The notes beneath the pieces are model-generated. The model made no database searches and was not told the origin of the DNA. It was given only the letters and a program-made list of their open reading frames with translations. A program made the position numbers and the translations under genes. A stretch of DNA of 64,000 bases. Origin: Topomyia yanbarensis (taxonomy: Eukaryota; Arthropoda; Insecta; Diptera; Culicidae). Position 1 is the stretch's first letter; the number at the start of each line of letters is the position of its first letter. Below, one piece after another: positions 22,979 through 34,098 of the stretch. The stretch spans positions 62,765,089 through 62,829,088 of the forward strand of contig NC_080671.1 in the NCBI RefSeq assembly GCF_030247195.1, in the 5' to 3' direction.

Positions 22979-23768
22979 TCAGTTTGTTTGTATAGATGAA
23001 TTTTCCTTAGTTGGCGCATGGCTTGGCGTAGCGTGCCGTCTGGTTACAGAACTGGCACGTGGGCGTCTGCCCAGAGTATGCGCATAGCGTTCATTGGATA
23101 TAGTTATCACCTTGGTTCGCTCAACCGCATTCGCACCACCTGGACACCATTGAGAATGCCAGGGAACAAAGTTTCTCCAAGTGTCGTTTGTGAAGGATTC
23201 CAATTCGCCATACTTCGACATGAATTTTTAATATAATTCGTTCTAGAGCGCGATGTTAAATCACGAAGAAGCATTTTCGTCAGATCGTTGTCTCCCGGAA
23301 GGGGCTGACGGAAATTCGCCTGCACCAGCATGAGAAGATTCATGTTGAAGTATGCCGAAACGGAATCCTTCACAAACGACATTTGGAGAAAATTTTTCCT
23401 TAGCATTCGAGGGACACGGGGATCACGGGCGAATGATCACCCGGTTAAAGCCCTCAATAAACAAATTACAATTACAATTACACGGGGATCTTGGTTTTCA
23501 CGTATTGATATTCGACGTCGTGTTGTTTATTGTTCTTAGCTACGAAGTTTTCTGCCTCGGCTAATGAGTTGAACGTTATTAGTACTACACTCCTAGTATG
23601 ATGTAGTTGTATGTGTGACACTTCTGTAAGCACAAGTTCCATTTTAATCATCATCAACTGTTCCACCTCGAGCACTGTTAGTCTAACATGTAAAGATTTA
23701 AAGTCAATAGCGATAGTGCTTTCCCATAAGGGGCGCAATTTATTTTGTAATTCACTCGTTTCACTCAC
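22979..23768 (-). pseudogene. Second LINE ORF1 copy, rearranged
   Basis: The N-terminus is intact in one frame from 23768 to about 23491 (MSETSELQ, LTEVSHIQLHHTRSVVLITF). It resumes on the minus strand from about 23290 to 22979 in shifting frames (KYGELESFTNDTWRN, VQVVRMRLSEP, a Cys-poor remnant of the zinc knuckle). Between these lies a segment in the opposite orientation (plus strand, 23338-23399: RRFMLKYAETESFTNDIW), an inverted duplicate of 23163-23224. A 55-bp insertion with 11-bp direct repeats follows. It is related to, but clearly diverged from, the ORF1 at 21.0-22.0 kb. Not functional. Confidence 0.75.
23425..23479 (+). mobile_element. Very short 5'-truncated retroelement tail
   Basis: A 55-bp insertion ending in AATAAACAAATTACAATTAC-type repeats is flanked by ACACGGGGATC at 23414-23424 and 23480-23490. 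Tail repeats plus an 11-bp duplication indicate a target-primed retrotransposition that copied only the last bases of its template. Confidence 0.65.
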
Positions 23769-25334
23769 AGTTGAGGGCTATGGAATTTTTCTGTTTTACA
23801 GTTTATACGGATTAGCTATAGCGGAGCCGCTCGGGTAGCATTTTTTGTTTGTTTACTGTTCACGTTTGGTGCGCTTTTTGACTTCCTTTCTGTACGAGAT
23901 GAGGAAGTAGACTGTAGAACGACTTGTGTCCAGGTTGGGCCCGTTGTAGTGCCAGGCCCGATAACGGACTGTGATTGGGCGAGCGATCGGTGGCTCTCTG
24001 TAGCAGAAAGTAGATCTCTTCTGCTGAACTCTCCAAGAATCATCTGTGATCTACTAGCGATCGAGTGTGGCCGCTCAATCTTCGTTTCGGGGAGAATTCC
24101 TTTCTAGAGAGCACGAACAGTCTCTTGGAATAGAAGTCTTAACAAATCGATAAGACCTTCTGTATTACAGCACGTCAACTCCCGATTGTTGTGAAGTAGT
24201 AACTGGCTAATGTTAAGTACAGTGCGGTGGTTGTTGATCTCGCTGTCGAACTTGATCCATGGAAAGCGTGGCGCGAAGGTAAGGCGACGGTCCGCGGCCA
24301 TCCCGAGGATCATCGGTTGTAACGTTAACATTATGTAAACCAAAACTTTGAGGAGTTAGGTGTAAGTGTATAATAGTGTGGCCACAAAGAACGCAACCAG
24401 CGTGCCTGTTAACTTGTTGATAGTGATGAATTAACGTCCACAGGGCAGCACAACTCCAATCGTGCAGCCATGTGATTCCAAAGGATACAGTGAAGTGAGT
24501 GATCAAATACTGAGGAGCAGCAAAAAATTATAGGATGGTATTAAGTGAATCAATTGTGACAAACGCCAACCACTGTTCGACGGCAACGCCAGGGATCGCG
24601 ATCGTCAAGCAACGTCCGATGCAACAGTGCTTCATCCTCGTAAAGCAAGACAAAAGGAAGGAAGTGCGATTGGGCATACTTTTATTATCATTCGTTCACT
24701 TGCAGTGTGTGCCTTCGCAACTGGAGGTGGGTTTGTTCGGATCTGTTCGGTTTCTCGGCGGATATGCTGCGTTGAAAAAATTGCCACCTCCTTCGGCGGT
24801 ACAAGATACCTGCGATGACAACCCGGAAACCGTTTGAACTAATTGAACGATTCCACGATGGTGACCAGAAAAGGTAGTATAAGGTCATGTAGCTTTTGGG
24901 GTTAGCAAGTTTTTTGAATAACACGGTCTCTTGCTGATGGTAATGATAGAGCCACTTGAAGTTTTTGACGGGTTCGTCCGATGGTCATTCTCGTCGCAGG
25001 ATGATTATGCTTCATTAACAGGAACGCAAGCGGGCGGGTGGTATCTACGGACAGAAATTCAATGTACTTGCCCAGCTCGTTGCTGATAGTCTTGGGACGT
25101 CGTACTAACGTTTAGGTCGTATATTCTCCGCCAAAGTCTGGGGCGATACGTTCCAAAAATCTGGTTCAGCTGGCGTTTTTTTGATTGGTTGGCTTTGGTG
25201 CGGGTTGTCTACAGGAACCAGTGCTGTGCAATCTCACGATGGTCTTTGACATGTGACGGTAAATACGAAATAACCGATTTGCCACAAAAATGACCGTTAT
25301 TTCATTTCAATTTTCCTCGCATAGTATTTCAGTT

Positions 25335-25375
<41 letters not shown>

Positions 25376-25706
25376 GCAGCTTTATTGATTTTTCCTCCAC
25401 CTTTCTGTTTCTTTTGTGCAAAGCTATTTGTGTGAAACTGCCTGTTTGTAAATATTAGCTCATTGTTTGTAATAAGATGACCATCATAACCGTATTTATA
25501 TTGTAAATAAAATGATGGTCAGTTTCCATTCCCCTCAGTAGTGATTCCAATGAGTGAGAGATTCAGAAGAGAACCGTCTTACTAATGTCAATTCATTGGA
25601 GTGAGAACAGTAACTCAATAAGCATTGCTTACTGTTTTAACCCTTAAACACTCGCGCGAATGGCTCCCCGAATGAGCAGCCGTTGGTGGTGGAAGAAGAT
25701 TTCGCT
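23769..25706. other. Unassigned stretch, possible further LINE debris
   Basis: A minus-strand frame at 24043-23816 (75 aa, with TWTQVV and a Ser/Lys-rich tail) could be an ORF1 C-terminus, but this is weak. Other frames (24104-24506) are unrecognised. A (TC)n tract lies at 25337-25373. Confidence 0.3.
25337..25373. repeat. (CT)n microsatellite
   Basis: About 37 bp of uninterrupted CT dinucleotides. Confidence 0.95.
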
Positions 25707-25962
25707 ACACAGCAAAAAAAAATCATGTGACTTTACGTCTTGCCATAAAAGGAGCGTCCCAATTCACATAAATTTAAATTTTATTACATGTAAAAATGTG
25801 AGTTGTTAGGCTTTTTTTAGGTCATTCAGTCTGAGTTTTACATCTAAAGAGTCACAATATTCAATTTTACGTTTCATAGCATGTAGAATCCAATTCTCGA
25901 ACAGAAAAATACGTCGCTGCGTTGTTTACGTCAAATGTAATATTCATTTTTTCTAAGAGTGT
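25707..25962. mobile_element. MITE-like repeat, copy 2 of 2
   Basis: Same family as 6546-6808. Here the ends read TA-CACAGC and GAGTG-TA, so a TA duplication of Tc1/mariner type is possible. The inverted ends are short and imperfect (CACAGCAAAA against CACTCTTAGAAAA). Confidence 0.75.
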
Positions 25963-26560
25963 AGTTTCGGAAGGTGTTGCACAAAATACAACGGCGCGAG
26001 TGCCGGAGGGTTAACTGCTAACCGTTTCATTCTCTTTTGTCTTGTAGGTTTGCCATCAGTACCGTGATGGAGCTCAGCACTGACAGGAATAGTTTTCAGA
26101 GTCCGCAGCAGACTTCAGAGTACTCTAATGGCGCTCCCAACTTCCGGACATCGCCAGTGTAGAATTTTCACTTGTCGTGAGGATGCAGGTCATGGTGGTC
26201 TTATTAAAGATGCTGGTGTGTGCATCTCGGGTCCAGTCTGCCGGATCGATGTAATCTGTCCGATCGGTGGGTTGTTGTAGGTGGTGTCTTATCGTACATA
26301 ACCTGGATAGGGAAGTAATCAATATTGCATGAGTCGGCAAGAAAGGTGCAATCACATGATACCGCCAGCACCCCAAATACCACTGTGACGTCTTTGGAGG
26401 AATTCGTCTTTTCGGGGAAGAGTCTTAAGCTGTCATTATTAAGAAAAACAGCGTCGTTGTTCTTCGGTGTTGTCGATACCTTTCCTGTTACAAGCATGGA
26501 AAACCGTTTACATTTCCTATGATGATACAAGGCGTCTCCACTTAATTTATGAGTCGCTAA
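25963..26560. other. Unassigned stretch with a minus-strand open frame
   Basis: A minus-strand frame covers about 26550-26204 (ATHKLSGDALYHHRK to PRCTHQHL). Its first 36 codons as predicted lie inside the inserted hAT element, so any real frame has been broken by it. I do not recognise the protein. It may be debris of an older retroelement. Confidence 0.25.
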
Positions 26561-27508
26561 TAGGGTTGCCTCTCCTCCGGGTTTCATCCGGAGACTCCGG
26601 TTTTCGGGAGGGAACTCCGGGCCTCCGGGTTTTACATCAATTTCTCCGGGTTTAGTGGGAACAGGCATAATTTCATTTTTTGGATTTAATTGATTCTTTA
26701 CAGAATATTTAAAAAATCTAAGTTAGCTACTACTCTGGTTCAGATTTATTTTGTCCGACGAACCCTTCGTTTCAAGGTGGCGAAGATTAGTTCACCAAAT
26801 ATGGCTGATTTATTTCACAAAGCAATGAAAATGAAAAACAAATCAAATTTACTACAAATTAAGGAAAGTTATATTTCGCTATATGCTACAATTGAAATAT
26901 AGCATCCCACTAAGTCACTCATAATGGTGTGAAAAAGTTATTTTGCTGCAATTTTACCACATCACTTCACTGTTAGTGGTGTTTATCACCAGCGGCACCA
27001 AGATATGCCTATTTGTTCTAATCCAACTGACTAGGTCAGCATCCAACGAGTTCTTCCCGTGTTGTTGCTACTCCTGCCGCGACCCTTCACTGTTGGCTAG
27101 GGAGGTGAGTTTTGCCCCTTTGTTGCGACCTCTGGTGATGCATAACCGACACCACATAGTGCTTCCCATGTGATACCGCAGCCCTGCCTACCTTGCTCTC
27201 CTTTTCCTGTTAGTTATGGAGGAGTGCAATGCTCGTTCGACTTATCCTCCACAGCGAGATTAGCTGGTGTTTTTGTATTCTTGGCACTTAGTCGGGGAAG
27301 TGAAATACTACACCATATTAAACCGACAAAATCGTTCTCAAACGTGAAAAATTTACAGCTTTACTGTAACGTAGTAATAAAAAGCGATTAAAGTGCTCTA
27401 AAATGCCGAGCAATCACTTTGATTCCAATTTCCGTCTAGTTCTACTCAAAATCCACCAGTGTCAGTGAAAATCTCCGGGTCAAAGCCTCTCCAGAGGTGG
27501 CAACCCTA
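26561..27508. mobile_element. Non-autonomous hAT element, 948 bp
   Basis: Ends TAGGGTTGCC (26561-26570) and GGCAACCCTA (27499-27508) are exact inverses. Subterminal CTCTCC/GGAGAG and CTCCGGG-type blocks also pair. GTCGCTAA flanks both ends (26553-26560 and 27509-27516), an 8-bp duplication. The left subterminal region is built from repeated CTCCGGGTTT/CCGGAG phrases. The interior has no transposase. Confidence 0.85.
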
Positions 27509-27626
27509 GTCGCTAAAGTGTACAGCCTATTATATAATTATTTATTAAGGTGCACTGTACAGGATGCTCAATCGTGTGGACGACGGCCATCAGGTCGGTA
27601 TTCAGTGACATCGACGGCGTCCCACA

Positions 27627-28014
27627 CACAAAAAAATAATAAAATTTAAACGACATGCAAATCAATACGAATGTAAACATACAAAGATTGAATCCAAACT
27701 TTGATTGAAAATTACGTTAAAATCAATGCACTCAATTGGAGCATCAAAAAGCATACAATTTTACACTTTCATTCGTGTAATGTTACATGTCATTCATATT
27801 ACAGCAATATACGTGTAAAAATACATTGAAGTGCATTGGTTTTCCGAATGAAGAAACTGTAATTTTCAATCCACGTGTAGAATTATAATAAAATTCGTTG
27901 AAGAAAGCACGACAAGTTGTGTGGATTTTTGGTGGAACTTAATTTTACATTTATATTCATGCTCCAAATATGTGCATGAAAATAAACTTAAAATTACAAC
28001 ATATTTTTTCTGTG
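27627..28014. mobile_element. MITE-like element with CACA(A/G)AAAAAA ends
   Basis: The left end CACAAAAAAATAATAAAA and the inverse of the right end, CACAGAAAAAATATGTTG, are similar. The interior is AT-rich with repeated TTACA/TGTAA phrases and resembles the MITE at 6.5 and 25.7 kb in style. No target duplication is clear. Confidence 0.5.
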
Positions 28015-29340
28015 CATATAAGTAGCGGTTTCCAAACCACGGGTTCGCCTGGTCCCGGAAGTGCACCTCTTGCAACGGTACGGCTGATGAGCTAAGTCTG
28101 AGCATGATGGTTTTTAGGTCATCCAGCCATCCTTGTACACCATTTGTGTTTCACCGGATGGCCAGTGTCGTTGATACCATGGATTGGGGCTAGACAAGGA
28201 CTGGTTCATGTATACTGCATCACTGCCACCGACCACTATCCCGCTCACGACTCGTTATGTAGGCCGAGATGGAGTGCCACTAACCTCCGACAGCGTTACT
28301 ATGGTTACCAGTAAGAGACAGACAGACATCCGACAGTTTCGGACTGATTGTACCGTACGACGACCTTATCCGGAAAAAGCTCGGATCTCCAGCACCAGCT
28401 GCAACCTTCCCCGGACGGGACCAGCACGAGGAAGAGGGCGTAACACTTAGTGATCCCTGGATTCCTGGTTAGCAAGAGAGCAACCAAGAAACGTCGTGTT
28501 CGTTGCTGTTGATAAATGAAGTATCCCGACTGAATATTCTTCCATGTGGCCCGCGGGGACAGGAGAATCGGGAGACCTGAGCCGGTTTTCGATGTTGTTG
28601 CATCGTTTGCTTGCTTTTTTGTTGCCGATGTGGTCCTGGATTAGGCAGAAGGATTGCCAGATGTGGTGCCCAACAGGATGTGGGGGCTGGAAACGGTCGT
28701 GTTTGCCGTCGTTTAGGATTAACATGTTGGTGAAATTCTGGTTTCCGAGCTGTAGTGGGTGTTTGTTAATCGTTGGAATGGATACTAGCGGGGGTGTTAA
28801 AGGTAGTACCTTGGTGAGGTTCAAATGGTCCTGTTTCGACAACCTCCAGGGGTATATCGGACGTATCTAGAACTTCCTGGAACTTCTGGTCGCAGCTGTT
28901 GAATTTTATGTTATTTGTGGGCATGTCCAATTGGTGTCCTGTAGCTGATGCAAAGCAAGTCGGATATCATATAGGATATTACGAGCTCAGAGTATCGTGG
29001 TGTTCCAGTGCTTAAGATGCTCAAACTGCTGATACACAAATGCATTTCGATTGCAGACTTTACCCTTACCTGCTCCAAAATTCTTCTCAGAGCTAGCATA
29101 GAAACAAAACTTAGTTTTCTACTGAAACCGAACATACCTGAACGAACGCGCTGTACCAAACGATTGGAAGAGGAGGGAAACAAACGGAACATTTCAAGCA
29201 TTAATAGCGGCTGGCATGAATTGAATTTCGTTTCTCTTGCAAGCTCACCTGGGTGTGTTATTTTTATGCTCTGTCAGGCAGGGTTCATCCCTTTCTCAAA
29301 AATGTCTACGATACCACCGTTGCTTATTCTTACTGTAGTG
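28015..29340. other. Unassigned stretch with a minus-strand open frame
   Basis: A 131-aa minus-strand frame (28842-28447) is not recognised. Its neighbours at 26.2-26.5 and 28.0-28.9 kb share unusual GC content for this window and could be remnants of one older coding element. I cannot show this. Confidence 0.25.
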
Positions 29341-29352
29341 GCAACTCGCTAA

Positions 29353-29903
29353 GTCAACAGTTTTTTCGGCATTTAATTAGCAAGGGACTGGAAGGTGAAG
29401 TATATTTTTCAATATTTAGAGCCATAGTACTCAAGGGAGAGCAAGGTGTTGAAAGGAGAAAGTTTAGAAAAGCGTGGAAGGATCATATATGCAAGCTTAG
29501 AGCTCACCGGCGACTTAACCTTTTGTCTGCTACCGTAGGGGTCAGGGTCTTTTGGCATTAGAAATGTCGGAACCGACAGCATGAAGTAACAAGTTACTTT
29601 ACGCTTGTTCGGACATGCCGTAGACTCAGGTGATTCGCATTTCTAATGCCAAAAGACCCTGACCCCTACGGTAGCAGACAAAAGGTTAAGTCGCCGGTGA
29701 GCTCTAAGCTTGCATATATGATCCTTCCACGCTTTTCTAAACTTTCTCCTTTCAACACCTTGCTCTCCCTTGAGTACTATGGCTCTAAATATTGAAAAAT
29801 ATACTTCACCTTCCAGTCCCTTGCTAATTAAATGCCGAAAAAACTGTTGACAAATTGACTCAATAGGTCGTTAACAAAATGGTTAACAAAAAATGGTAAA
29901 AAT
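29353..29903 (+). mobile_element. Palindromic insertion: 214-bp inverted repeat with tandem-repeat tail
   Basis: Left arm 29353-29566 and right arm 29638-29851 are equal in length (214 bp), and reading them against each other I find no mismatch. The spacer is 71 bp (29567-29637). A 52-bp tail follows (29852-29903), made of degenerate GTTAACAAAATG units. The whole is flanked by GCAACTCGCTAA at 29341-29352 and 29904-29915. The 12-bp duplication and repeat tail suggest target-primed retrotransposition, with the arms formed by copying the same template twice. A transcript would fold into a very stable hairpin. The left arm holds an open frame (FRKAWKDHICKLRAHRRLNL), not recognised. Confidence 0.85.
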
Positions 29904-29915
29904 GCAACTCGCTAA

Positions 29916-32377
29916 ATCTTACCAAAACTCGACGGGAACAAAAAAGGGAAAATGAACTACAATACTCGTTTTTCAGACATTCGTTGATTTATATATGTGT
30001 GTTTAAATAGTGAATTGTAATGAAAATCGAATCTCCAGACCACAGCTTCAGATTCTTTGCCAGATCATCAGTTTGCCGGAAAACTTGTCTGCGTAACAAG
30101 TTTATATTTCGTGGGAACAACCCCGCGATCCTTGGCAACATAAAGCATTTATCTCGGGGGCTATTTGAAGTCCAACTTGACATGACTTGACGATTAACCT
30201 CTGTAAAGATGCATTCGCTGAATTCGGCCCACGTTTTAGATATAATGATTTTCTTTACGATCCGGGTCGGTTTCTTAATAGCCCGATACTTGAAGAAACT
30301 TTCCCAAATAAGTATATTTCAAACTGTATCAAGTTTGCTAGTCACTTCCACGTCCGAAAGTCCTAGAATTGCTTTGAAAGGCTGCATTTACAGCAATGCA
30401 CAGACGGTTATTTTGACCATTGTCAACTCCTTCACAATCCTCGTACTCGACCATACCGGGTTTTCATTTCTCTTATGCTGAAATAATTCTCTCCTTTTTC
30501 TTCCATCACGTGACAATTCGGAAAATCGAATCTGAAGAGAAAGATGTTTATCAATTTGTGTCGAAATATTTCAGAACCAATCACTAGAAAAACAAATAAA
30601 TAAGTGGTCATTGATTTATAAAATGTTAAAAATATACTTAAAACAACTAGTAAAAAATACGCGAGATTTTATCGACTTCAAAAGCAATTCTTTTATCCGG
30701 TTAAAATATTTAGACTCGAATAATCCTTCCGCAGCAATTATTAACTGTGACGACAGCAAAAATCATCAACGCATGTATGTTTTTCAATAGGTATTTATTT
30801 TTCAGTGCACATTCTGATCGTGTCCTCAAGCAATAGTGTTTCCACCAGTAACGTGCGAAAATATAATTAAGCGACCCGTAAACCGATGGAAAGAGTTGTA
30901 CCGCCATCGTACCTGCCGTCCCGCGGTCGGTGGTGAATTGTTAGCGTGCAAGTTGTGATTGTGTTTGTTTCTGTACCTCTGCGGTGGGCTTGTTTTGCCA
31001 ATCAGTCGATTACCGGTGATAACCTGTCAAAGGCATATCGGTACATTGCAGTGGGTGCTACTGTGGCGGCGTCCATCGGAAGGCAGTCGCGGTATCCGTA
31101 CCAATAGACAAATATTAAAAACTGCTTTCACCTAGTTTTCCAGCACGTTCAAAAGCATAGAACTCATGCGAAGGCAATCACGCACTGGGTAACTTTTACC
31201 CTCGAAACATCCGGTGACCGTAGTGCCATGGCCTCGGATTGCGAAACTTTGTTACCATGTACTTACGTACTGCGATCGATTCCAGCAGGTTGTGACAGTA
31301 GTTTCACAGCGCAAGGACGCGGACACGACTAGTTGCTGGAGAGGTGGAAAGAATAGGAAAACAAACAGTAATAACACAAATTGAACGAAAAAGTTTAAAC
31401 GAAAGTCACGGCAGCAGAATGGCATTCCAAGCCAATCATAGCAGCGTTGCTGGAGCGGTCGTTGAATGAATGATGAATAACTGCCGCATGCGAAACCCAT
31501 TAGCGACCGAATGTGTTTACTGGTTCTCATAGGTTGTACGCAAATCGACTAAAATATACAGTTCGTTATAGCTTGTGAATACTTTTCATTAAGGTTAAGG
31601 TCGTTGCTCTCAGTGCGTCAGAGAGAGCTTCTATTTTCAGCAGTGGGACAAATCAAAGCGTAATTAGAAATAGAAATACAAAGAAATTAAGAATTTTTAT
31701 TTATTCATTTAATATCTTTGAATTCAACACAATGGCATATTTCAAATGAATGTCAAAAAACTCATCCATAAATAGTAACCTATATTGAAAGTTTACCACT
31801 GTTACTTGCCGCACTTCCATTCATTATCGTTTGATAAAGCGGCCAAAACTGGAACTGCTGGGATGGTCCATGCGGGTTCGTGGCAATGCAAGCTGTTTTC
31901 GCATTCGATTCGTTACTCGAAATCCAAGCGCGGCGACGTTCGGTGTGGAATAACTTTTCTCTGCGGCGTGTTGTTAAGTACTAAAAGTAGTATATGTGGT
32001 TTTTATTTTCAAGTGAAAAATGGGTCCACTAGACCTCTTTTTTCCACGTTGTTACAAACAATTCATAAAACAATAAAGGGATCTGAGAAAATCACGATGA
32101 ATCTGTATATCTTGACGCTATACCGGACAGAATTCCGAACTTCGGCGTCTACGCAATATTCTTCGAAAACAACGCAAGCGAAATTTCCATCACAAAGCCA
32201 ACGACAAAAAAGCTGTTCTCCGCCAACCCGGACTTGAATATAAGACGACCCGAATTAGTGTATTCGGCGAGTATATAAGTCATGTTCAAAGCTGTCTTCA
32301 GCGTTCAATAACCCAGCTGTTTCTCCATCACAAAAGTATATAGAAACATTATCATGGTATCGGTCTCCCCAGCCTGA
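29916..32377. other. Unassigned stretch
   Basis: No gene recognised. A 150-aa plus-strand frame at 31785-32237 has no motif I know, but it lies just upstream of an RT relic and may belong to the same decayed LINE. Confidence 0.35.
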
Positions 32378-32640
32378 ATATGAGCGAATTTGACGTGTTG
32401 AAAGCTTTTTCCAGTGTCAACCCATTAGAAGAACCAGGCCCGGATTGCTTATCTCCAATTCCTATAAAAGTATGCAACTGTCGAAAAGTAGAAGAAGATG
32501 GCGCTTATATTCGCTAAAAAGCTTTGATTGGTAAGCGAACCGCTGATGTGGTAAATATTCATTCAATTATCTCATCTGGGATCGTCAATGGACAAACCTA
32601 CAAGAAATCCTCCAAAAGTGACCTCTGCACTTCTTGTGCT
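32378..32640 (+). pseudogene. Decayed non-LTR reverse transcriptase fragment
   Basis: A frame at 32378-32515 reads MSEFDVLKAFSSVNPLEEPG then PDCLSPIPIK, the N-terminal PGPD(G) region of a LINE reverse transcriptase. It breaks at a stop and resumes at about 32524 with VVNIHSIISSGIVNGQTYKK, matching the next conserved block. The rest has decayed. The clade cannot be assigned, but it differs from the RT at 17.5 kb. Confidence 0.6.
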
Positions 32641-32868
32641 CTCACGAAGACTCAATACTTGCTCGGTATGATATGGTATACTTCACTATGGCTTACGACT
32701 GGCACAGAACCAATAACATTATTTTGTACTACACTTGGCCCTGTTAAAAGAGTTTTAAGTTGTCTTAAGGCAAACGTTCGTTATATCCCAGGGCAAATAA
32801 AAAATACCCTGAATCTGAAGGGGGGATCAACACAAGCAGAATATTCTTGTGCTTCCGAAAAAATATGA

Positions 32869-33668
32869 TTTTAATTTTAAAATTCAATTTTGCCTAGCTA
32901 AATTGAACATCTCAGTTTACGGACAAATGACGATAATAAAAGCATATTATGCGTCACGGCGACATGCACTCAATGGGTTTTCTATTCTGACTGTTGGAAA
33001 TGGCAGACATTGAAATTAATCGTGCTGCTCATATTATTAAGTTTTGGTAATTTCGATATTTTGTTATGAAAGCATTCTTGAACGAACTTTCCCGTAACAA
33101 TTAAAGTATTTAATATTTGTACGTTCAAATTGTGAAAATCCTAATTATTGTCCTTATTCAAATTTATTTTTCGTCGGTCTCTTTTCGCACTGAATGCTTA
33201 TCACCGTCACCAACAAGGCGACTATCGCAGGAATATACAACAAAGATATACCTCACCAACAATCAATGCAAACATGATCAGAATGAAATAACAGGATAAT
33301 AAAAAAAACAATTTGTGTAACATATTGTGTTATAAATTAGGTCTCGTTAGTAGTTAAAATAAAAGAAATTTAATAGAAAATAAACAAGAAATAAACAAGT
33401 AACAATGCGAGATATAGTTTTGAAATATTTCTGTTATGTGTTTCTGATCGGGAATCGTTAGTTTTATTCCTGCAGCAAGAAATACGACCATAGAAAATAA
33501 ACGAATATCAAGGTTCATCGTGTTCTTCCTCCATATATTTTGATTGTCGTACTATTTTTGTAGTGATTATCTTTCAATGCAGTGGTCTATTTTCAAAATT
33601 TCGGAAGGAACGTTATTTAAGTAGTTACGACAGTCCGCTTAAGTCACACACATTACCCATCCATCTGT
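32869..33668. other. AT-rich stretch without features
   Basis: Nothing recognised. Only one short open frame (60 aa). Confidence 0.4.
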
Positions 33669-34098
33669 CTGCCTTTCTCATGTAAAAACCATATGCAATC
33701 GCTCCATATAACGACTTTTTAACCATTCGACTCGGTCAGTTCCGGAGTTATAGGTTGGTCGTTAATGCCCCAAAGGTTCAAAATCTATTGAAATGGACAT
33801 CAAACTACCTCAATTCGCAGGCCAATTAAAGTTTCTTTGAAGTTTATTGTCCACTGTCAAGGTTCTGGCAGTCCCGGGGTCCCGTTCCACTTCCAAAATT
33901 ACCTAACTCACATCAGTTACTTGGAAATAGTTGGGCCGATTTTCACAAAATGAGTCACAAGGGAAAGAGATATTATATCCATGGACTGCTATGAAATTTT
34001 GTACGGATTGGTTATATGGTTCCGGAAATATAGACTGAATCCCCATAGATTGTTATTGAATTTCAATTTAATCCGATCTCCTGTTCCAGAGTTACGGA
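33669..34098 (+). repeat. Hairpin-headed dispersed repeat, degenerate copy
   Basis: Head CTGCCTTTCTCATG at 33669, ATTCGACTCGGTCAG at about 33725, then two blocks of the internal phrase (TTCACAAAATGAGTC, TGCTATGAAATTTTG, TCCGGAAATATAG). The TG tract is missing. Confidence 0.7.

Noticed and set aside
24104..24506. 79- and 97-aa minus-strand frames near 24.3 kb as a gene
   Set aside because: They overlap in different frames and show no recognisable domain.
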